The notes under the pieces were generated by a model that was given only the letters and a program-made list of their open reading frames with translations, ran no database searches and was not told the origin of the DNA. From contig NZ_CP069163.1 of NCBI RefSeq assembly GCF_018802765.1, forward strand, positions 434,001-498,000: DNA of 64,000 bases, written 5' to 3'. The position numbers and the translations under genes were made by a program. Of this stretch, positions 37,434-46,006 are shown one piece after another. This stretch comes from Paludibacterium sp. B53371 (GTDB lineage Bacteria; Pseudomonadota; Gammaproteobacteria; Burkholderiales; Chromobacteriaceae). Every line of letters starts with the position of its first letter. Positions within the stretch are counted from its first letter, which is position 1.

Positions 37434-37650
37434 AGAGTGAGGCGGGCTGCCACTTCGGTGCGCCCATGGAGAAAATGCGGCTATCATACGGCTTGGATGT
37501 CATAATAGTACGCCTGGCACGCGAAAGCGGATGAACGGGCGAGGCCCTTGTAGTCGCCTGAGGTCAGGCACAGCATGATGTCTGGCCTTTGTGGAGCGTA
37601 AACGAGAGCAAGTCTGCAGGCGCAGGCCCGTTTCTTGTAAGGAGGCCACC
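37434..37650 (+). other. Long leader of the flaG-fliD operon
   Basis: No gene is supported in this stretch. It contains a hairpin with a UUCG loop (CAC-TTCG-GTG inside GGGC...GCCC, 37444-37465) and a second hairpin GCCTG-AGGT-CAGGC (37556-37569). A 22-codon frame (37466-37534) has no good ribosome site. It might hold a regulatory RNA structure; no known riboswitch class was recognised. Confidence 0.45.
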
Positions 37651-38064
37651 ATGCAAGTGAATCCACTTTTGAGCAATCTGCCCCAGTCGGCGCAGACGGC
37701 ACAACCTGTGCATGCTCCCCAGTCTGCGGGAAATGCCCAACCAGTCCAGGCACAGACCAGTGCTGCCGTGACATCGGTTGGTCAGACCCACACCGATGGA
37801 TCGCAATCTCAGGCAGATGCGACCAAGAAGACCAAGATTGACGAGAAAGAGCTGAGTTCGGCGGTGAGCAAGCTGAACGATACCGCCAAACTTTTCAATA
37901 CCCAGTTGCAATTTGCAGTGGACCCGGGTACTGGGCGCAGGGTCGTCAAAGTCACGGACAGTTCGACCAACGAGGTCATTCGCCAGATTCCGGCAGAAGA
38001 CGTGTTGCGACTTTCCAAGGCGATCGACGATTTCAAGGGTCTGCTGGTTAAAGACAGTGCCTGA
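37651..38064 (+). CDS. flaG: FlaG-family flagellar protein
   Basis: A 137-residue protein. The N-terminal half is Gln/Ala/Thr-rich and low in complexity; the C-terminal half carries the FlaG domain: LQFAVDPGTGRRVVKVTDS and VIRQIPAEDVLRLSKAID. FlaG influences filament length in some species. The start at 37651 has a strong ribosome site GGAGG (37641-37645). It directly precedes fliD, the usual order in polar-flagellum operons. Confidence 0.92.
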   Translation: MQVNPLLSNLPQSAQTAQPVHAPQSAGNAQPVQAQTSAAVTSVGQTHTDGSQSQADATKKTKIDEKELSSAVSKLNDTAKLFNTQLQFAVDPGTGRRVVKVTDSSTNEVIRQIPAEDVLRLSKAIDDFKGLLVKDSA

Positions 38065-38099
38065 TTCGCCATAGTGGTGTTTCGGGCCGGGAGTGACTC

Positions 38100-39473
38100 A
38101 TGGCATCGATTTCTTCATCGACCGGTCCGCTCGATGTGCAAGGCCTTGTATCGCAACTGATGACGGTGGCGAAGCAGCCTTACAATCGGATGAATTCGCA
38201 GCTTTCGAGCACCAACAGCCAGATTTCCGATTATGGCGCGTTGAGCTCGGACCTGACAGCATTGCAAGGGACATTGACCTCACTGTCCTCGGGGCAGTTC
38301 GTGCATTCGTTCAAGGCCACCAGCAGCAATACCACGGTCTTGAACGGCACGGCGACCTCGACGGCCAATACGGGTAACTACAGCATTACGGTCAACTCCC
38401 TCGCGACCTCGCAAAACCTGGCCCTGACTGGCCAGGCCAGCTCCTCGACCAGCTTTGGCAACACGGCCGACACGCTCAAATTCAGCTTTGGCGACGGGAC
38501 CTCGGCGTCGGTCAATATCGATGCCAATGCCACGCTCGACCAGATCAGCAATGCCATTAATTCCGCGGGGATCGGGGTGAGTGCCAGCGTGGTGAAGGCA
38601 GACAATAGTGCCTCGCCCTATCGTCTGGTCCTGACCGGTACCACCGTCGGGGCGAGCAAATCATTCAGCACTTCGACCGCCTCCGGTCAGGCCGCCTTGT
38701 CGTTTTTCAACTTCAACGCCGCCAGTGCGGTAGATGGCACCGGTGCCATCACCGACAGCCGCCTGACATCAGCCGCCAAGGATGCCAGCCTGGTCGTCAA
38801 TGGTCTGACCATGACCAGCAGTAGCAACACGGTGACCAATGCCATCAATGGTGTGACGCTGAACCTGACACAGAGCGGGTCGTCCATGCTGACTGTCGCC
38901 AGTGACAGTGCCGCCATTCAGGCCAAGGTGCAAAGCTTTGTCGACGCCTACAATAAAGTCGCCAACAATGCGTCGAACCTGTACAAGACCAGTCTGCAGG
39001 GCGACTTTACGCTGGTTTCGCTGCAATCGCAGTTTGCCAAGATCCTGAATACGCCGATTGCCGGCGCCGATGGCACCTCCACCGTGGCCTACCTGGCCCA
39101 GGCGGGTATTTCGCTGCAGAAGGATGGCACGCTGAAGCTCGATGCCACGGCATTGAACACGGCGATTACCAATAACGCCAATGCGGTGGTCAATCTGTTC
39201 GGCAACGATAATAATGATGGTTTCGCACAGCGCTTCAACAATACCATCAACAATTATCTCGGTCCGACCGGGCTGGTGACGACGCGTACCACCACCCTCA
39301 ACACCCAGGTCAAGACCATGAAGGACAAGATGTCGCAGGAGGCGAACCGGCTGGACGTGGTACAGGCAGGCTATCTGTCGCTGTATACCAAGCTGAACTC
39401 GTCCCTGATGCAGATGCAGCAGACCAGCACATCGCTGACCTCCATGCTGGCTTCGTTGAACGCCAATAAATAA
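38100..39473 (+). CDS. fliD: Flagellar filament cap protein FliD (HAP2)
   Basis: A 457-residue filament cap protein that folds newly exported flagellin at the tip. The N-terminal domain begins SSTGPLDVQGLVSQLM and is followed by a coiled-coil region; the C-terminal domain ends in NRLDVVQAGYLSLYTKLNSSLMQMQQTSTSL, typical of FliD. Ser/Thr content is very high in the middle. It lies 35 bases after flaG with a GGGAG ribosome site. Exported by the flagellar secretion system, so no signal peptide is expected. Confidence 0.93.
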   Translation: MASISSSTGPLDVQGLVSQLMTVAKQPYNRMNSQLSSTNSQISDYGALSSDLTALQGTLTSLSSGQFVHSFKATSSNTTVLNGTATSTANTGNYSITVNSLATSQNLALTGQASSSTSFGNTADTLKFSFGDGTSASVNIDANATLDQISNAINSAGIGVSASVVKADNSASPYRLVLTGTTVGASKSFSTSTASGQAALSFFNFNAASAVDGTGAITDSRLTSAAKDASLVVNGLTMTSSSNTVTNAINGVTLNLTQSGSSMLTVASDSAAIQAKVQSFVDAYNKVANNASNLYKTSLQGDFTLVSLQSQFAKILNTPIAGADGTSTVAYLAQAGISLQKDGTLKLDATALNTAITNNANAVVNLFGNDNNDGFAQRFNNTINNYLGPTGLVTTRTTTLNTQVKTMKDKMSQEANRLDVVQAGYLSLYTKLNSSLMQMQQTSTSLTSMLASLNANK

Positions 39474-39526
39474 TCATTGTCGGGGGGGTGAGATGCCCCC
39501 CTTCCTCACGGGATACTCAGGCAGCC

Positions 39527-39973
39527 ATGAAGAATACCCTTGCCATGCAGCAGTTGAAGAAGGCCTACCAGGATGATGCGCTGGAGGTCGCCGTGTATGG
39601 GGCAAGCCCGGTCGGTCTGATCGTGATGTTGTACGAGGGGGCCTTGCGGGCCATCGATCAGGCCAAGGTGCTGATGCAGCACCAGCGCTATGAAGAGAAG
39701 GGCAGGCTGATCAACAAGGCCATCGATATCATCGAAGGCCTGCGCATTGCACTCGATCATACGCACAATGCGTCGCTGTCGCTGAATCTGGAGGATCTGT
39801 ACGTCTATGCCAAGTTCCGCCTTGGCGTGGCCAACATGAAGAACGATCCGGAGATTCTGGATGAGGTCGCCAAGCTGCTGAATGTCATTCTGCCCGCGTG
39901 GCAGGAGCTGGCAAAAACCGGTGGGAACGTTGCTCCGGGCGCGGAAAGCCCCCGTTCTCAGACGGCGATTTGA
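39527..39973 (+). CDS. fliS: Flagellin export chaperone FliS
   Basis: A 148-residue helical protein. AYQDDALEVAVYGASPVGLIVMLYEGALRAI is split across the first two helices as in FliS, followed by NKAIDIIEGLRIALD and LNLEDLYVYAKFRLGVANMK. FliS binds the flagellin C-terminus in the cytosol before export. The start at 39527 was chosen by homology to the usual N-terminus; the frame is open from 39488. Part of the flaG-fliD-fliS-fliT operon. Confidence 0.93.
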   Translation: MKNTLAMQQLKKAYQDDALEVAVYGASPVGLIVMLYEGALRAIDQAKVLMQHQRYEEKGRLINKAIDIIEGLRIALDHTHNASLSLNLEDLYVYAKFRLGVANMKNDPEILDEVAKLLNVILPAWQELAKTGGNVAPGAESPRSQTAI

Positions 39974-39994
39974 GGGAACGGACAAGAGGTCGCC

Positions 39995-40309
39995 ATGAAT
40001 CTGGAGAGCCTGCGCGAAACGACGCGTCAGTTTGCCGAATATACCGAAGCCATGCTGGTGGCGGCCGAGCAGGGCCAGTGGGAAGACTTTCTGCTGGTGC
40101 ACGAGGCGCGCGAGGCACAGATGGCGACCCTGCAGGCCGAGGCCGGCGATGCGCTGCTGACCCTGCTGCCTGACCTGCGTCCGGTGCTCGAGGCGGCGCT
40201 GTCGCTCAACCAGCGCATCGAGCTGCTCGCCAGCGCGCGCCGCGACGAGCTGGGTGAGGAGTTGTCGACGGTGCAACAGCAGCGTCGCCTGCGCATGACT
40301 TACCGCTGA
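39995..40309 (+). CDS. fliT: FliT-like flagellar chaperone
   Basis: A 104-residue mostly helical protein placed directly after fliS, the usual position of fliT (the FliD chaperone and, in enterics, FlhDC regulator). Sequence is poorly conserved in this family; EGQWEDFLLVHEAREAQMATL-like helices and a basic C-terminus are seen. The call rests mainly on size, helical content and position. No domain motif is decisive. Confidence 0.65.
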   Translation: MNLESLRETTRQFAEYTEAMLVAAEQGQWEDFLLVHEAREAQMATLQAEAGDALLTLLPDLRPVLEAALSLNQRIELLASARRDELGEELSTVQQQRRLRMTYR

Positions 40310-40330
40310 GCTTGTCTGACGGTCTTTTCC

Positions 40331-40359
40331 TTGGGTTATTTTCAAGCGCCTCTTAGAAT
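40331..40359 (+). promoter_or_regulatory. Possible internal promoter before the DUF2802 gene
   Basis: TTGGGT (40331-40336), 17-base spacer, TAGAAT (40354-40359). The site is flanked by an 8-base inverted repeat (CGGTCTTT at about 40320 and AAAGACCG at about 40365). Confidence 0.4.
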
Positions 40360-40388
40360 CAGAGAAAGACCGCCCCTGGAGTACGCCC

Positions 40389-40754
40389 ATGTCCGCCTTT
40401 GCCTTGCTGGCCAGCAATACCATCATTTTCTGCGTGATTGTGGCCCTCGCCTGGTACTTTCACCGGCGCCTGCGCAAGGTGGAAACGGAAGAAGACAGGG
40501 TGACCGCCATGTACATTGAGCAATTGCAGCATCAGATCAGTGTGCAGCAGCGGGATTTGCTGCATCTTGCCGAGATGGTCGAACGGCAGCAGCACAAGCC
40601 GGCGCCCGATGTGCCGGCCGCCTCTCCCTACAAACAGGCCATCGAGCTGATCCGCCAGGGCATGGGTGCGGCCGATGTCGCCCAGCGTTGCGGCATCTCC
40701 CGCAGCGAAGCCGAGTTGATTCTCTCCCTGTACCGCAATAACTCGACCTCATGA
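40389..40754 (+). CDS. DUF2802-family membrane-anchored protein in flagellar operon
   Basis: A 121-residue protein with one N-terminal membrane segment (about residues 5-24, containing TIIFCVIVALAWYFH), a coiled-coil stretch and a C-terminal helix-turn-helix-like DUF2802 segment: AIELIRQGMGAADVAQRCGISRSEAELI. Proteins of this family are often encoded near flagellar or chemotaxis genes; the function is not known to me. Its stop overlaps the next gene's start by 4 bases (ATGA at 40751-40754). Confidence 0.78.
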   Translation: MSAFALLASNTIIFCVIVALAWYFHRRLRKVETEEDRVTAMYIEQLQHQISVQQRDLLHLAEMVERQQHKPAPDVPAASPYKQAIELIRQGMGAADVAQRCGISRSEAELILSLYRNNSTS

Positions 40755-41944
40755 TTCCATCCTTGCCGCCCAATCTGGTCAACCCGCTCACCTCCGGCCC
40801 CGGTGCCGGCACCGAGGCGGTATCGCCGCTGCGTTTGCTCAACGAGGGCGATCGTGCGCTGATCGACGCCACGGTTCTGCCAGGGCGCCTGCCCAATCTG
40901 GTGATCGGCGAGCAGGTCACGGCCCGGATTGCCGAACAGCTCAGCAATAATCAGGTTGCGGTGCTGATCAAGAATGCCCTGTTCACCCTGACCTTGCCCA
41001 ATGGCATGCAGCCCAAGGGTGATACCCTGACGCTGCGGGTGGCCAACCTCAAGCCCAATCTGACCTTTTCCCTGCAGGGAGAGGGGCAGGAGGGCGAGGC
41101 CAAGGACAGTTCTGTCCAGGTGGATCTGAGTCCGGCTTCCCGTTACCTGACGCGTCTGCTTTCCTCCGCCAATCAGCAGGATGCGGCCGGTCCGGGCGCC
41201 GGCGGGGCCGGTGGTGCCAAAGAAACCGAGCAGGGCAATGCGGCCTCGGCCGCTGCCAGGGCGGCCGGCGATGCAGCGCTGCTGAAGGATTATGCCACGA
41301 CCTCCTCCGGCTCAAATCCCTTGCTGAGTCTCAAGCCAGGGCAGGCCGGCGGGACCGTCGCACTGGACGCCCAGCAACAGCAGCCGGCACAGGTGGCCGA
41401 TCACCTCAAGCAAGGGGTTGAGAAAAGCGGGTTGTTTTACGAGTCACATCTGAAGGCCTGGGATCAGGGCAAGTTGCCGCTGTCGCAACTGCAGCAGGAG
41501 CCTCAGGCCAAGCTGGGGCAGGCTCTGCAGGATCCGCAGCTGGCGCATGACAAGGCCTTGCCGGAACTGGGCAATCTGGTGCAGCGCCAGCTCAATGCCC
41601 TGGAAAGCCAGCAGGTCCCGTTGCAGGGATTTGCCTGGCCCGGTCAGCCGATGCAAATGTTGATTCAGCCCGAGCAGAAGGACGATCGCGAGGGGCATGG
41701 CGACAGCGAGGAGACGCATGCCTGGAGTACCCACATGTCGCTTAACTTGCCGGTGCTCGGAGGGCTGTCAGCCCGCGTCCGGCTGGTCGGCAATGCGGTG
41801 CAAATCGCTTTTGTTACCGAAGAGGCTTCAGCCGGCGGGCTGATCCAGAATCACAGCCAGAAATTGTCCGATGGCCTGGCGGCTGCCGGCCTCGATCTGG
41901 CCACCTTGTCAGTCAAGCATGAAGAAGCCAACCCAGAAAAATGA
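40751..41944 (+). CDS. FliK-like flagellar hook-length control protein
   Basis: A 397-residue protein. The middle is Ala/Gln/Gly-rich and variable; the C-terminal about 90 residues form a hook-length-control-type domain: STHMSLNLPVLGGLSARVRLVG and IQNHSQKLSDGLAAAGLDLATL. True FliK has a similar C-terminal domain that touches FlhB. It sits next to an FlhB-tail homologue, which strengthens the export-switch reading. Whether this is the only FliK of the organism cannot be judged from the window. Confidence 0.75.
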   Translation: MIPSLPPNLVNPLTSGPGAGTEAVSPLRLLNEGDRALIDATVLPGRLPNLVIGEQVTARIAEQLSNNQVAVLIKNALFTLTLPNGMQPKGDTLTLRVANLKPNLTFSLQGEGQEGEAKDSSVQVDLSPASRYLTRLLSSANQQDAAGPGAGGAGGAKETEQGNAASAAARAAGDAALLKDYATTSSGSNPLLSLKPGQAGGTVALDAQQQQPAQVADHLKQGVEKSGLFYESHLKAWDQGKLPLSQLQQEPQAKLGQALQDPQLAHDKALPELGNLVQRQLNALESQQVPLQGFAWPGQPMQMLIQPEQKDDREGHGDSEETHAWSTHMSLNLPVLGGLSARVRLVGNAVQIAFVTEEASAGGLIQNHSQKLSDGLAAAGLDLATLSVKHEEANPEK

Positions 41945-42266
41945 TCCCCTGCGCCGCTCGGCGCTCGCCCTGTCCTATCAGGAGGGTACCCCGGCCCCGC
42001 GCGTGGTCGCCAAAGGCTATGGCCAGACGGCGGAGCGTATCATCGAAAGTGCCCGGCAGGCCGGCGTCTTCGTGCATGACTCCCCCGAATTGGTGTCCCT
42101 GCTGATGCAGGTCGATCTTGATCAGCAGATTCCGCCCGAACTCTATCGGGCGGTTGCCGAGGTTCTGGCCTTCGTTTACTACCTGGAGAAGCAGGCAGAG
42201 AAGCAGTCTTTCGAGTTGAATGCCTGGTTACCCTCGGTCAAGCAATCCATTCTGCCTTCCCCCTGA
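41919..42266 (+). CDS. FlhB C-terminal-domain homologue (FhlB/YscU-tail type)
   Basis: A 115-residue protein matching the cytoplasmic tail of FlhB without the membrane part: ALSYQEGTPAPRVVAKGYG then ESARQAGVFVHDSPELVSLL and PPELYRAVAEVLAFVYYLEK. The autocleavage motif NPTH of full FlhB is not present (the equivalent stretch reads TPAPRVVAKG). Such stand-alone tails occur in flagellar operons and may act with the FliK-like protein. The start at 41919 overlaps the FliK-like gene by 26 bases. Confidence 0.82.
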   Translation: MKKPTQKNDPLRRSALALSYQEGTPAPRVVAKGYGQTAERIIESARQAGVFVHDSPELVSLLMQVDLDQQIPPELYRAVAEVLAFVYYLEKQAEKQSFELNAWLPSVKQSILPSP

Positions 42267-42297
42267 TTCCGACTGGCCGGATGGTCGGAATTTCCTT
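42266..42297 (+). terminator. Probable terminator of the flagellar operon
   Basis: ATTCCGAC (42266-42273) pairs with GTCGGAAT (42284-42291) around a 10-base loop, followed by TTCCTT. Moderate strength. Confidence 0.55.
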
Positions 42298-42334
42298 ATG
42301 CTTTGATAATTTCGTTTCTGAATGGGTCATCATC

Positions 42335-43219
42335 ATGTTGAAAGTCGGTTATGTCGGGCTCGGCATCATGGGGCGTCCTTGCGCGCTGAACTTGCTGCGT
42401 GCGGGCTTTGAAGTACAGGTCTGGGCCAGACATCCGGAGCGTGCCCAGCCGGTACTGGATGCAGGCGCCATCTGGCGCGACAGTCTGCCCGAGCTGGCCG
42501 GCGCGGTGGATGTGCTGATTACCAATCTGTCGGATACGCCTGATGTCGAGCAGGTGCTGCTGGGGGCCGGCGGGGTCATCGAAGGGGCCAGGACCGGTCT
42601 GATTTGTGTCGATATGAGTACCATCTCCCCCTTTGGTGCACGTCGCATTGCCAGCCAGCTGGCCGAGCGTGGCATCGATTTTCTCGATTGCCCGGTATCG
42701 GGCGGGGAGGTTGGTGCCATCAACGGTACCCTGACGGTCATGGTCGGCGGCAAAGAAGCCGCGCTGGAACGCGTGCGCCCGGTTCTGGAGGCCATGGGCA
42801 AGACGATTACCCGCATCGGCGACGCCGGTGCCGGTCAGGTGGCCAAGGCCTGCAACCAGATCGCCGTCGGCGTGGGGGTCACCATGGTGGCCGAACTGAT
42901 GAAACTGGCCACGGCCTGCGGGGTGGATCCGGTGCCGGTACGCCAGGCGCTGATGGGGGGCTTTGCCGCCAGTCGTGTGCTGGATGTGCATGGCCAGCGC
43001 ATGATTGATGACAACTACGTCCCGGGCTTCAAGGCGAACCTGCATCTCAAGGATATGGGGATCGTGCTGGACTGCGCTCGTGAACTGGGCATTTCCCTGC
43101 CGCAATCGGAACGCGTCACCGCCATGATTCGTCAGCTGGTGGCTCAGGGGGATGGTGAGCTTGACTCCGCAGCCATCGCCCGCTTCATCTTGCAAGGCGA
43201 AGACGCTCGTCATGACTGA
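42335..43219 (+). CDS. Beta-hydroxyacid dehydrogenase (GarR/HIBADH family)
   Basis: A 294-residue NAD(P)-dependent dehydrogenase. The N-terminal VGYVGLGIMGRPCALNLL is the cofactor loop; CPVSGGEVGAINGTLTVMVGG the substrate-binding motif; AGQVAKACNQIAVGVG carries the catalytic Lys. Family members include tartronate-semialdehyde reductase and 3-hydroxyisobutyrate dehydrogenase; the substrate cannot be assigned from motifs alone. It overlaps the following glycosyltransferase gene by 8 bases, so the two are co-translated, an uncommon pairing. The start at 42335 places the glycine motif near the N-terminus. Confidence 0.88.
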   Translation: MLKVGYVGLGIMGRPCALNLLRAGFEVQVWARHPERAQPVLDAGAIWRDSLPELAGAVDVLITNLSDTPDVEQVLLGAGGVIEGARTGLICVDMSTISPFGARRIASQLAERGIDFLDCPVSGGEVGAINGTLTVMVGGKEAALERVRPVLEAMGKTITRIGDAGAGQVAKACNQIAVGVGVTMVAELMKLATACGVDPVPVRQALMGGFAASRVLDVHGQRMIDDNYVPGFKANLHLKDMGIVLDCARELGISLPQSERVTAMIRQLVAQGDGELDSAAIARFILQGEDARHD

Positions 43220-44363
43220 ACTGCCGATTCCGCAGGAACCGCATCATCTTGCCCAGGTGCTGGCACTGACGAAATTCGGTCAGCAGTGCCAGCAGGATTT
43301 CGAGGCCGCCCGGCGCGAAGTTTGCCAGGCGTTTGGCCTGGCCGGCGATCAGACCGATGATCCGATCGTCTACGCCATGCTGTTGCTCAATGCACAGCGC
43401 CTGGAGGAGGCGCGTCAGTTGCTGCTTGAGCAGGCGCTGGCGACACCGGAGAAATTCCCGTCGATCTATGCCTTGCTGGCCTGCGTTTTCAAGTATTTCA
43501 ATGCCGGCATGACGATTGATCAGCTGGCCGGCTTTGCCATCGAGCCGATGCTGCAGCTCTATCAGGCCAATCCGGCCTCACCCACCATACAGCTCGGCCT
43601 GCTGGACATGTTGCTGTATCTGGGGCTGCCCGACGAGTGTAGTCAGGTACTGGCGCAGTCCGATGCGGTGATGTTTGCCCAGGAGGCGGCCGAGCTGGCG
43701 GCGCTGCGCGACAGGATTGCCGGGCAGCAGGATCGCTGTCGTCTGTCGGTCGTCATGCTGACCTGCCGCCGTCCGGCCTTGCTGCGTCACACCCTGCAGA
43801 TCCTGCAGCAGGCGCTGCAGGAGACGGATGTCGAAATCATTGTCGGCATCAACGACGACCTGCCGGAGACGCGCGCCGTGCTGCAGCAGGCCGGTATCGA
43901 GCACACCATCGAGAGTCCGGGCAATATCGGCTGGGAGCTCTACAAGCAGGTCTTTGCCGAAGCGCGCGGCGAATTCATCATCGAGCTCGATGATGACATC
44001 GCCGAGCTCCCTGCCGGTTTTGACCAGCAGATCATCGCCTGCCTGCAACAACGCGCGGATCTGGGCCTGGTCGGCCACTGGCCCGTCGGCTTTGTTGACG
44101 CGCAGGATGGCCGGGCGATCGAACCGGCACCTTCCTACCATGTCCGTGAAGAAGTTGCCGGCTTGCCGTTTGGCATCGGCCCGGTCGCCGGGGTCTGCGC
44201 CGGCATGCGCCGGCGCGACTTCCTGGCCATCAACGGCTTTGCCCGTGCCAGTCTGGGCCGGATGTCGGGAGAAGAGCCGCAACTGATCCGCAAACTGGCA
44301 CTGCACGGCAAGTATTCCGGGGTCATCTTCGATCAGGGCTTGCGGGTCTATCAGGACCACTGA
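43212..44363 (+). CDS. Family-2 glycosyltransferase with helical N-terminal domain
   Basis: A 383-residue protein. The first about 175 residues are helical and repeat-like (DDPIVYAMLLLNAQRLEEARQ). The second half is a GT2 domain: LSVVMLTCRRPALLRHTLQILQQ, then the acidic site FIIELDDDIAELP, and MSGEEPQLIRKLALHG near the end. Its start overlaps the dehydrogenase gene by 8 bases. Located just after the flagellar operon, it may act on flagellin or another surface molecule; that is inference only. Confidence 0.78.
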   Translation: MTELPIPQEPHHLAQVLALTKFGQQCQQDFEAARREVCQAFGLAGDQTDDPIVYAMLLLNAQRLEEARQLLLEQALATPEKFPSIYALLACVFKYFNAGMTIDQLAGFAIEPMLQLYQANPASPTIQLGLLDMLLYLGLPDECSQVLAQSDAVMFAQEAAELAALRDRIAGQQDRCRLSVVMLTCRRPALLRHTLQILQQALQETDVEIIVGINDDLPETRAVLQQAGIEHTIESPGNIGWELYKQVFAEARGEFIIELDDDIAELPAGFDQQIIACLQQRADLGLVGHWPVGFVDAQDGRAIEPAPSYHVREEVAGLPFGIGPVAGVCAGMRRRDFLAINGFARASLGRMSGEEPQLIRKLALHGKYSGVIFDQGLRVYQDH

Positions 44364-44490
44364 GACGGCAGCCCCTCGCCGAGTTGAAACATTTCTTGCA
44401 AAAACAGTCGTGGTTGAACCAAAATTTACGCATTCATCATTAATCATTGCTGCAAAATGAAAATGGGAATGGTATAAAATAGAGGTTCAA

Positions 44491-44506
44491 CCCGCCTGCA
44501 GGCGGG
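44491..44506. repeat. 16-bp GC-rich palindrome in the leader of the B3/B4 protein gene
   Basis: CCCGCCTGCAGGCGGG is a perfect palindrome 23 bases before the start at 44530. A TATAAA at 44473-44478 just upstream may be a -10 element, so the palindrome would be at the 5' end of the transcript. Confidence 0.5.
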
Positions 44507-44529
44507 AAAAAGCGAGGGGGCGTCCGGAA

Positions 44530-45171
44530 ATGAACGTATCGCTGACCAAGGCTGTACTGCAAAGATTGCCTGATCTGAGTGTGCATGTGCTGGTGGCCAG
44601 GGCCATCCGCCTGGATGTGCTGCAATATTTTCAGGTCATCCCTCCCGTGCTGGATCCCGATGCCGTCGAAAACCTGCTGGTACAGTGGCGTGCGCAATGG
44701 CGTGATTTCCCCGGCCCGTGGCAGGGGCAGGGCGCACTGGCGCAACTGGTACGCATGGTGATGAATCAGCAATTCCAGAGCACACTGCCCATGGTCGACA
44801 TGGCCAACTATGCCGCCTTGCTGGCGCTGTGCCCGGTCAGTGGCTTTGACATGGCCGCCTTGCACGGCAGCCTGACACTCGAGCTGGCGCAAAGCGCGGA
44901 TGAAGCCTGCCAGCCGGCCCTTTTCCCCGGGGAGCCCGTCTGGCGCGATGGCCGTCAACAGCTTGTCACGCGCCGTCTCAATGCCTGGCAGTCACCCGAG
45001 CATCAGTTGTCCGAACACAGTGCCAACATTGTTTTCATCAGCGAACAGCCCCACCGGGCCATGCCGGCGCCTGGCAGGGCCTTTCATTACCTGCAGGCGA
45101 CCCTGACGCCGTTATGCGACAGTCTGCAGTACACCGTGCTGGATGCACGCCAGCTCGAACTGGCGTGCTGA
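44530..45171 (+). CDS. B3/B4-domain protein (PheT-like tRNA-binding-domain family)
   Basis: A 213-residue protein resembling the stand-alone B3/B4 domain otherwise found in the phenylalanyl-tRNA synthetase beta chain. The pattern LPMVDMANYAALLALCPVSG followed by FDMAALHG and LTLELAQSADE, then RRLNAWQSPEHQLSEHSANIV, fits this family's characteristic NTxxD-like region. Members may edit or recognise misacylated tRNA, but the function of the free domain is not settled. No obvious operon partners. Confidence 0.62.
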   Translation: MNVSLTKAVLQRLPDLSVHVLVARAIRLDVLQYFQVIPPVLDPDAVENLLVQWRAQWRDFPGPWQGQGALAQLVRMVMNQQFQSTLPMVDMANYAALLALCPVSGFDMAALHGSLTLELAQSADEACQPALFPGEPVWRDGRQQLVTRRLNAWQSPEHQLSEHSANIVFISEQPHRAMPAPGRAFHYLQATLTPLCDSLQYTVLDARQLELAC

Positions 45172-45292
45172 TCGGCCAAGTCAATTCACCTTTACTGAAA
45201 CCTTTCGCGTTTTTGGGACTCTGATCCACTTCACCGGGACGTCACATGGCACCTCCCGGTCTCTTCCATTTCACGAAGGTATCGCCACCAGC

Positions 45293-45877
45293 ATGTTCAA
45301 GAATGATCGCCAATGCGGCTGTATGCTCGCCGTTCTGCTTTGTCTGCCCCTGAGCGCACGCGCGCAGGAAGGCGCTGTCACGCCCGATCCGGCCTCCGCC
45401 CAGACGGACAGTTGGTGGCAGCAGGCACGGGACACCGTCAGCACCACCTGGAACGAGGGACAGAACGAACTCTATGTCCCCTTGCATACCTGGCATAACC
45501 GGCGGATGTACACCCCGGAAAAGATCGCGGAATACAACGAAAACCCCTGGGGACTCGGGGTGGGGAAATACCGCTACGACGAACAGGGTAACTGGCATGC
45601 CCTGTATGCGATGGCCTTTCTCGACTCGCACAACAAGATCGAGCCGATCGCCGGATATGGTTACGAAAAGATCTGGCGGCCCGGCGAGAACTGGCGGCTG
45701 GGTGCCGGCTTTACTGTCGGCATGACCGCACGGCAAGACTATAACTACTATCCCATTCCGGTGGTGCTGCCCATGGTCTCCATCGAGTACAAGCGCTTTG
45801 CCCTGCAGTCCGCCTATGTGCCGGGCGGCAAGGGCTATGGCAACGTCCTGTTTACCTGGGCGCGCTGGCAGTTCTGA
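45293..45877 (+). CDS. pagP: Lipid A palmitoyltransferase PagP
   Basis: A 194-residue outer-membrane enzyme that transfers palmitate from phospholipid to lipid A. A signal peptide (LAVLLCLPLSARA) precedes the amphipathic helix DSWWQQARDTVSTTWNEG. The catalytic residues of the family are visible: His in LHTWHNRRMY and Asp-Ser in MAFLDSHNK. Beta-strands of the eight-stranded barrel follow and the protein ends in the typical aromatic residue (ARWQF). The start at 45293 was chosen for the signal peptide. No PhoP box was recognised. Confidence 0.92.
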   Translation: MFKNDRQCGCMLAVLLCLPLSARAQEGAVTPDPASAQTDSWWQQARDTVSTTWNEGQNELYVPLHTWHNRRMYTPEKIAEYNENPWGLGVGKYRYDEQGNWHALYAMAFLDSHNKIEPIAGYGYEKIWRPGENWRLGAGFTVGMTARQDYNYYPIPVVLPMVSIEYKRFALQSAYVPGGKGYGNVLFTWARWQF

Positions 45878-46006
45878 CCGGTCCGGGAGGGGCGGCGGGC
45901 AAGAAGTTTCCCTGCAGGTCTGGCATCGTCTATCTTGAACTGATACAGGCGGATCACTACGGTGTGCCGGGGCGGTCACGCGGATAACTATGCTCGGGGG
46001 AATACC

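Noticed and set aside
37295-37534. A 79-codon frame after flagellin 3
   Set aside because: It runs through the flagellin terminator and the sigma-28 promoter of flaG and has no ribosome site.
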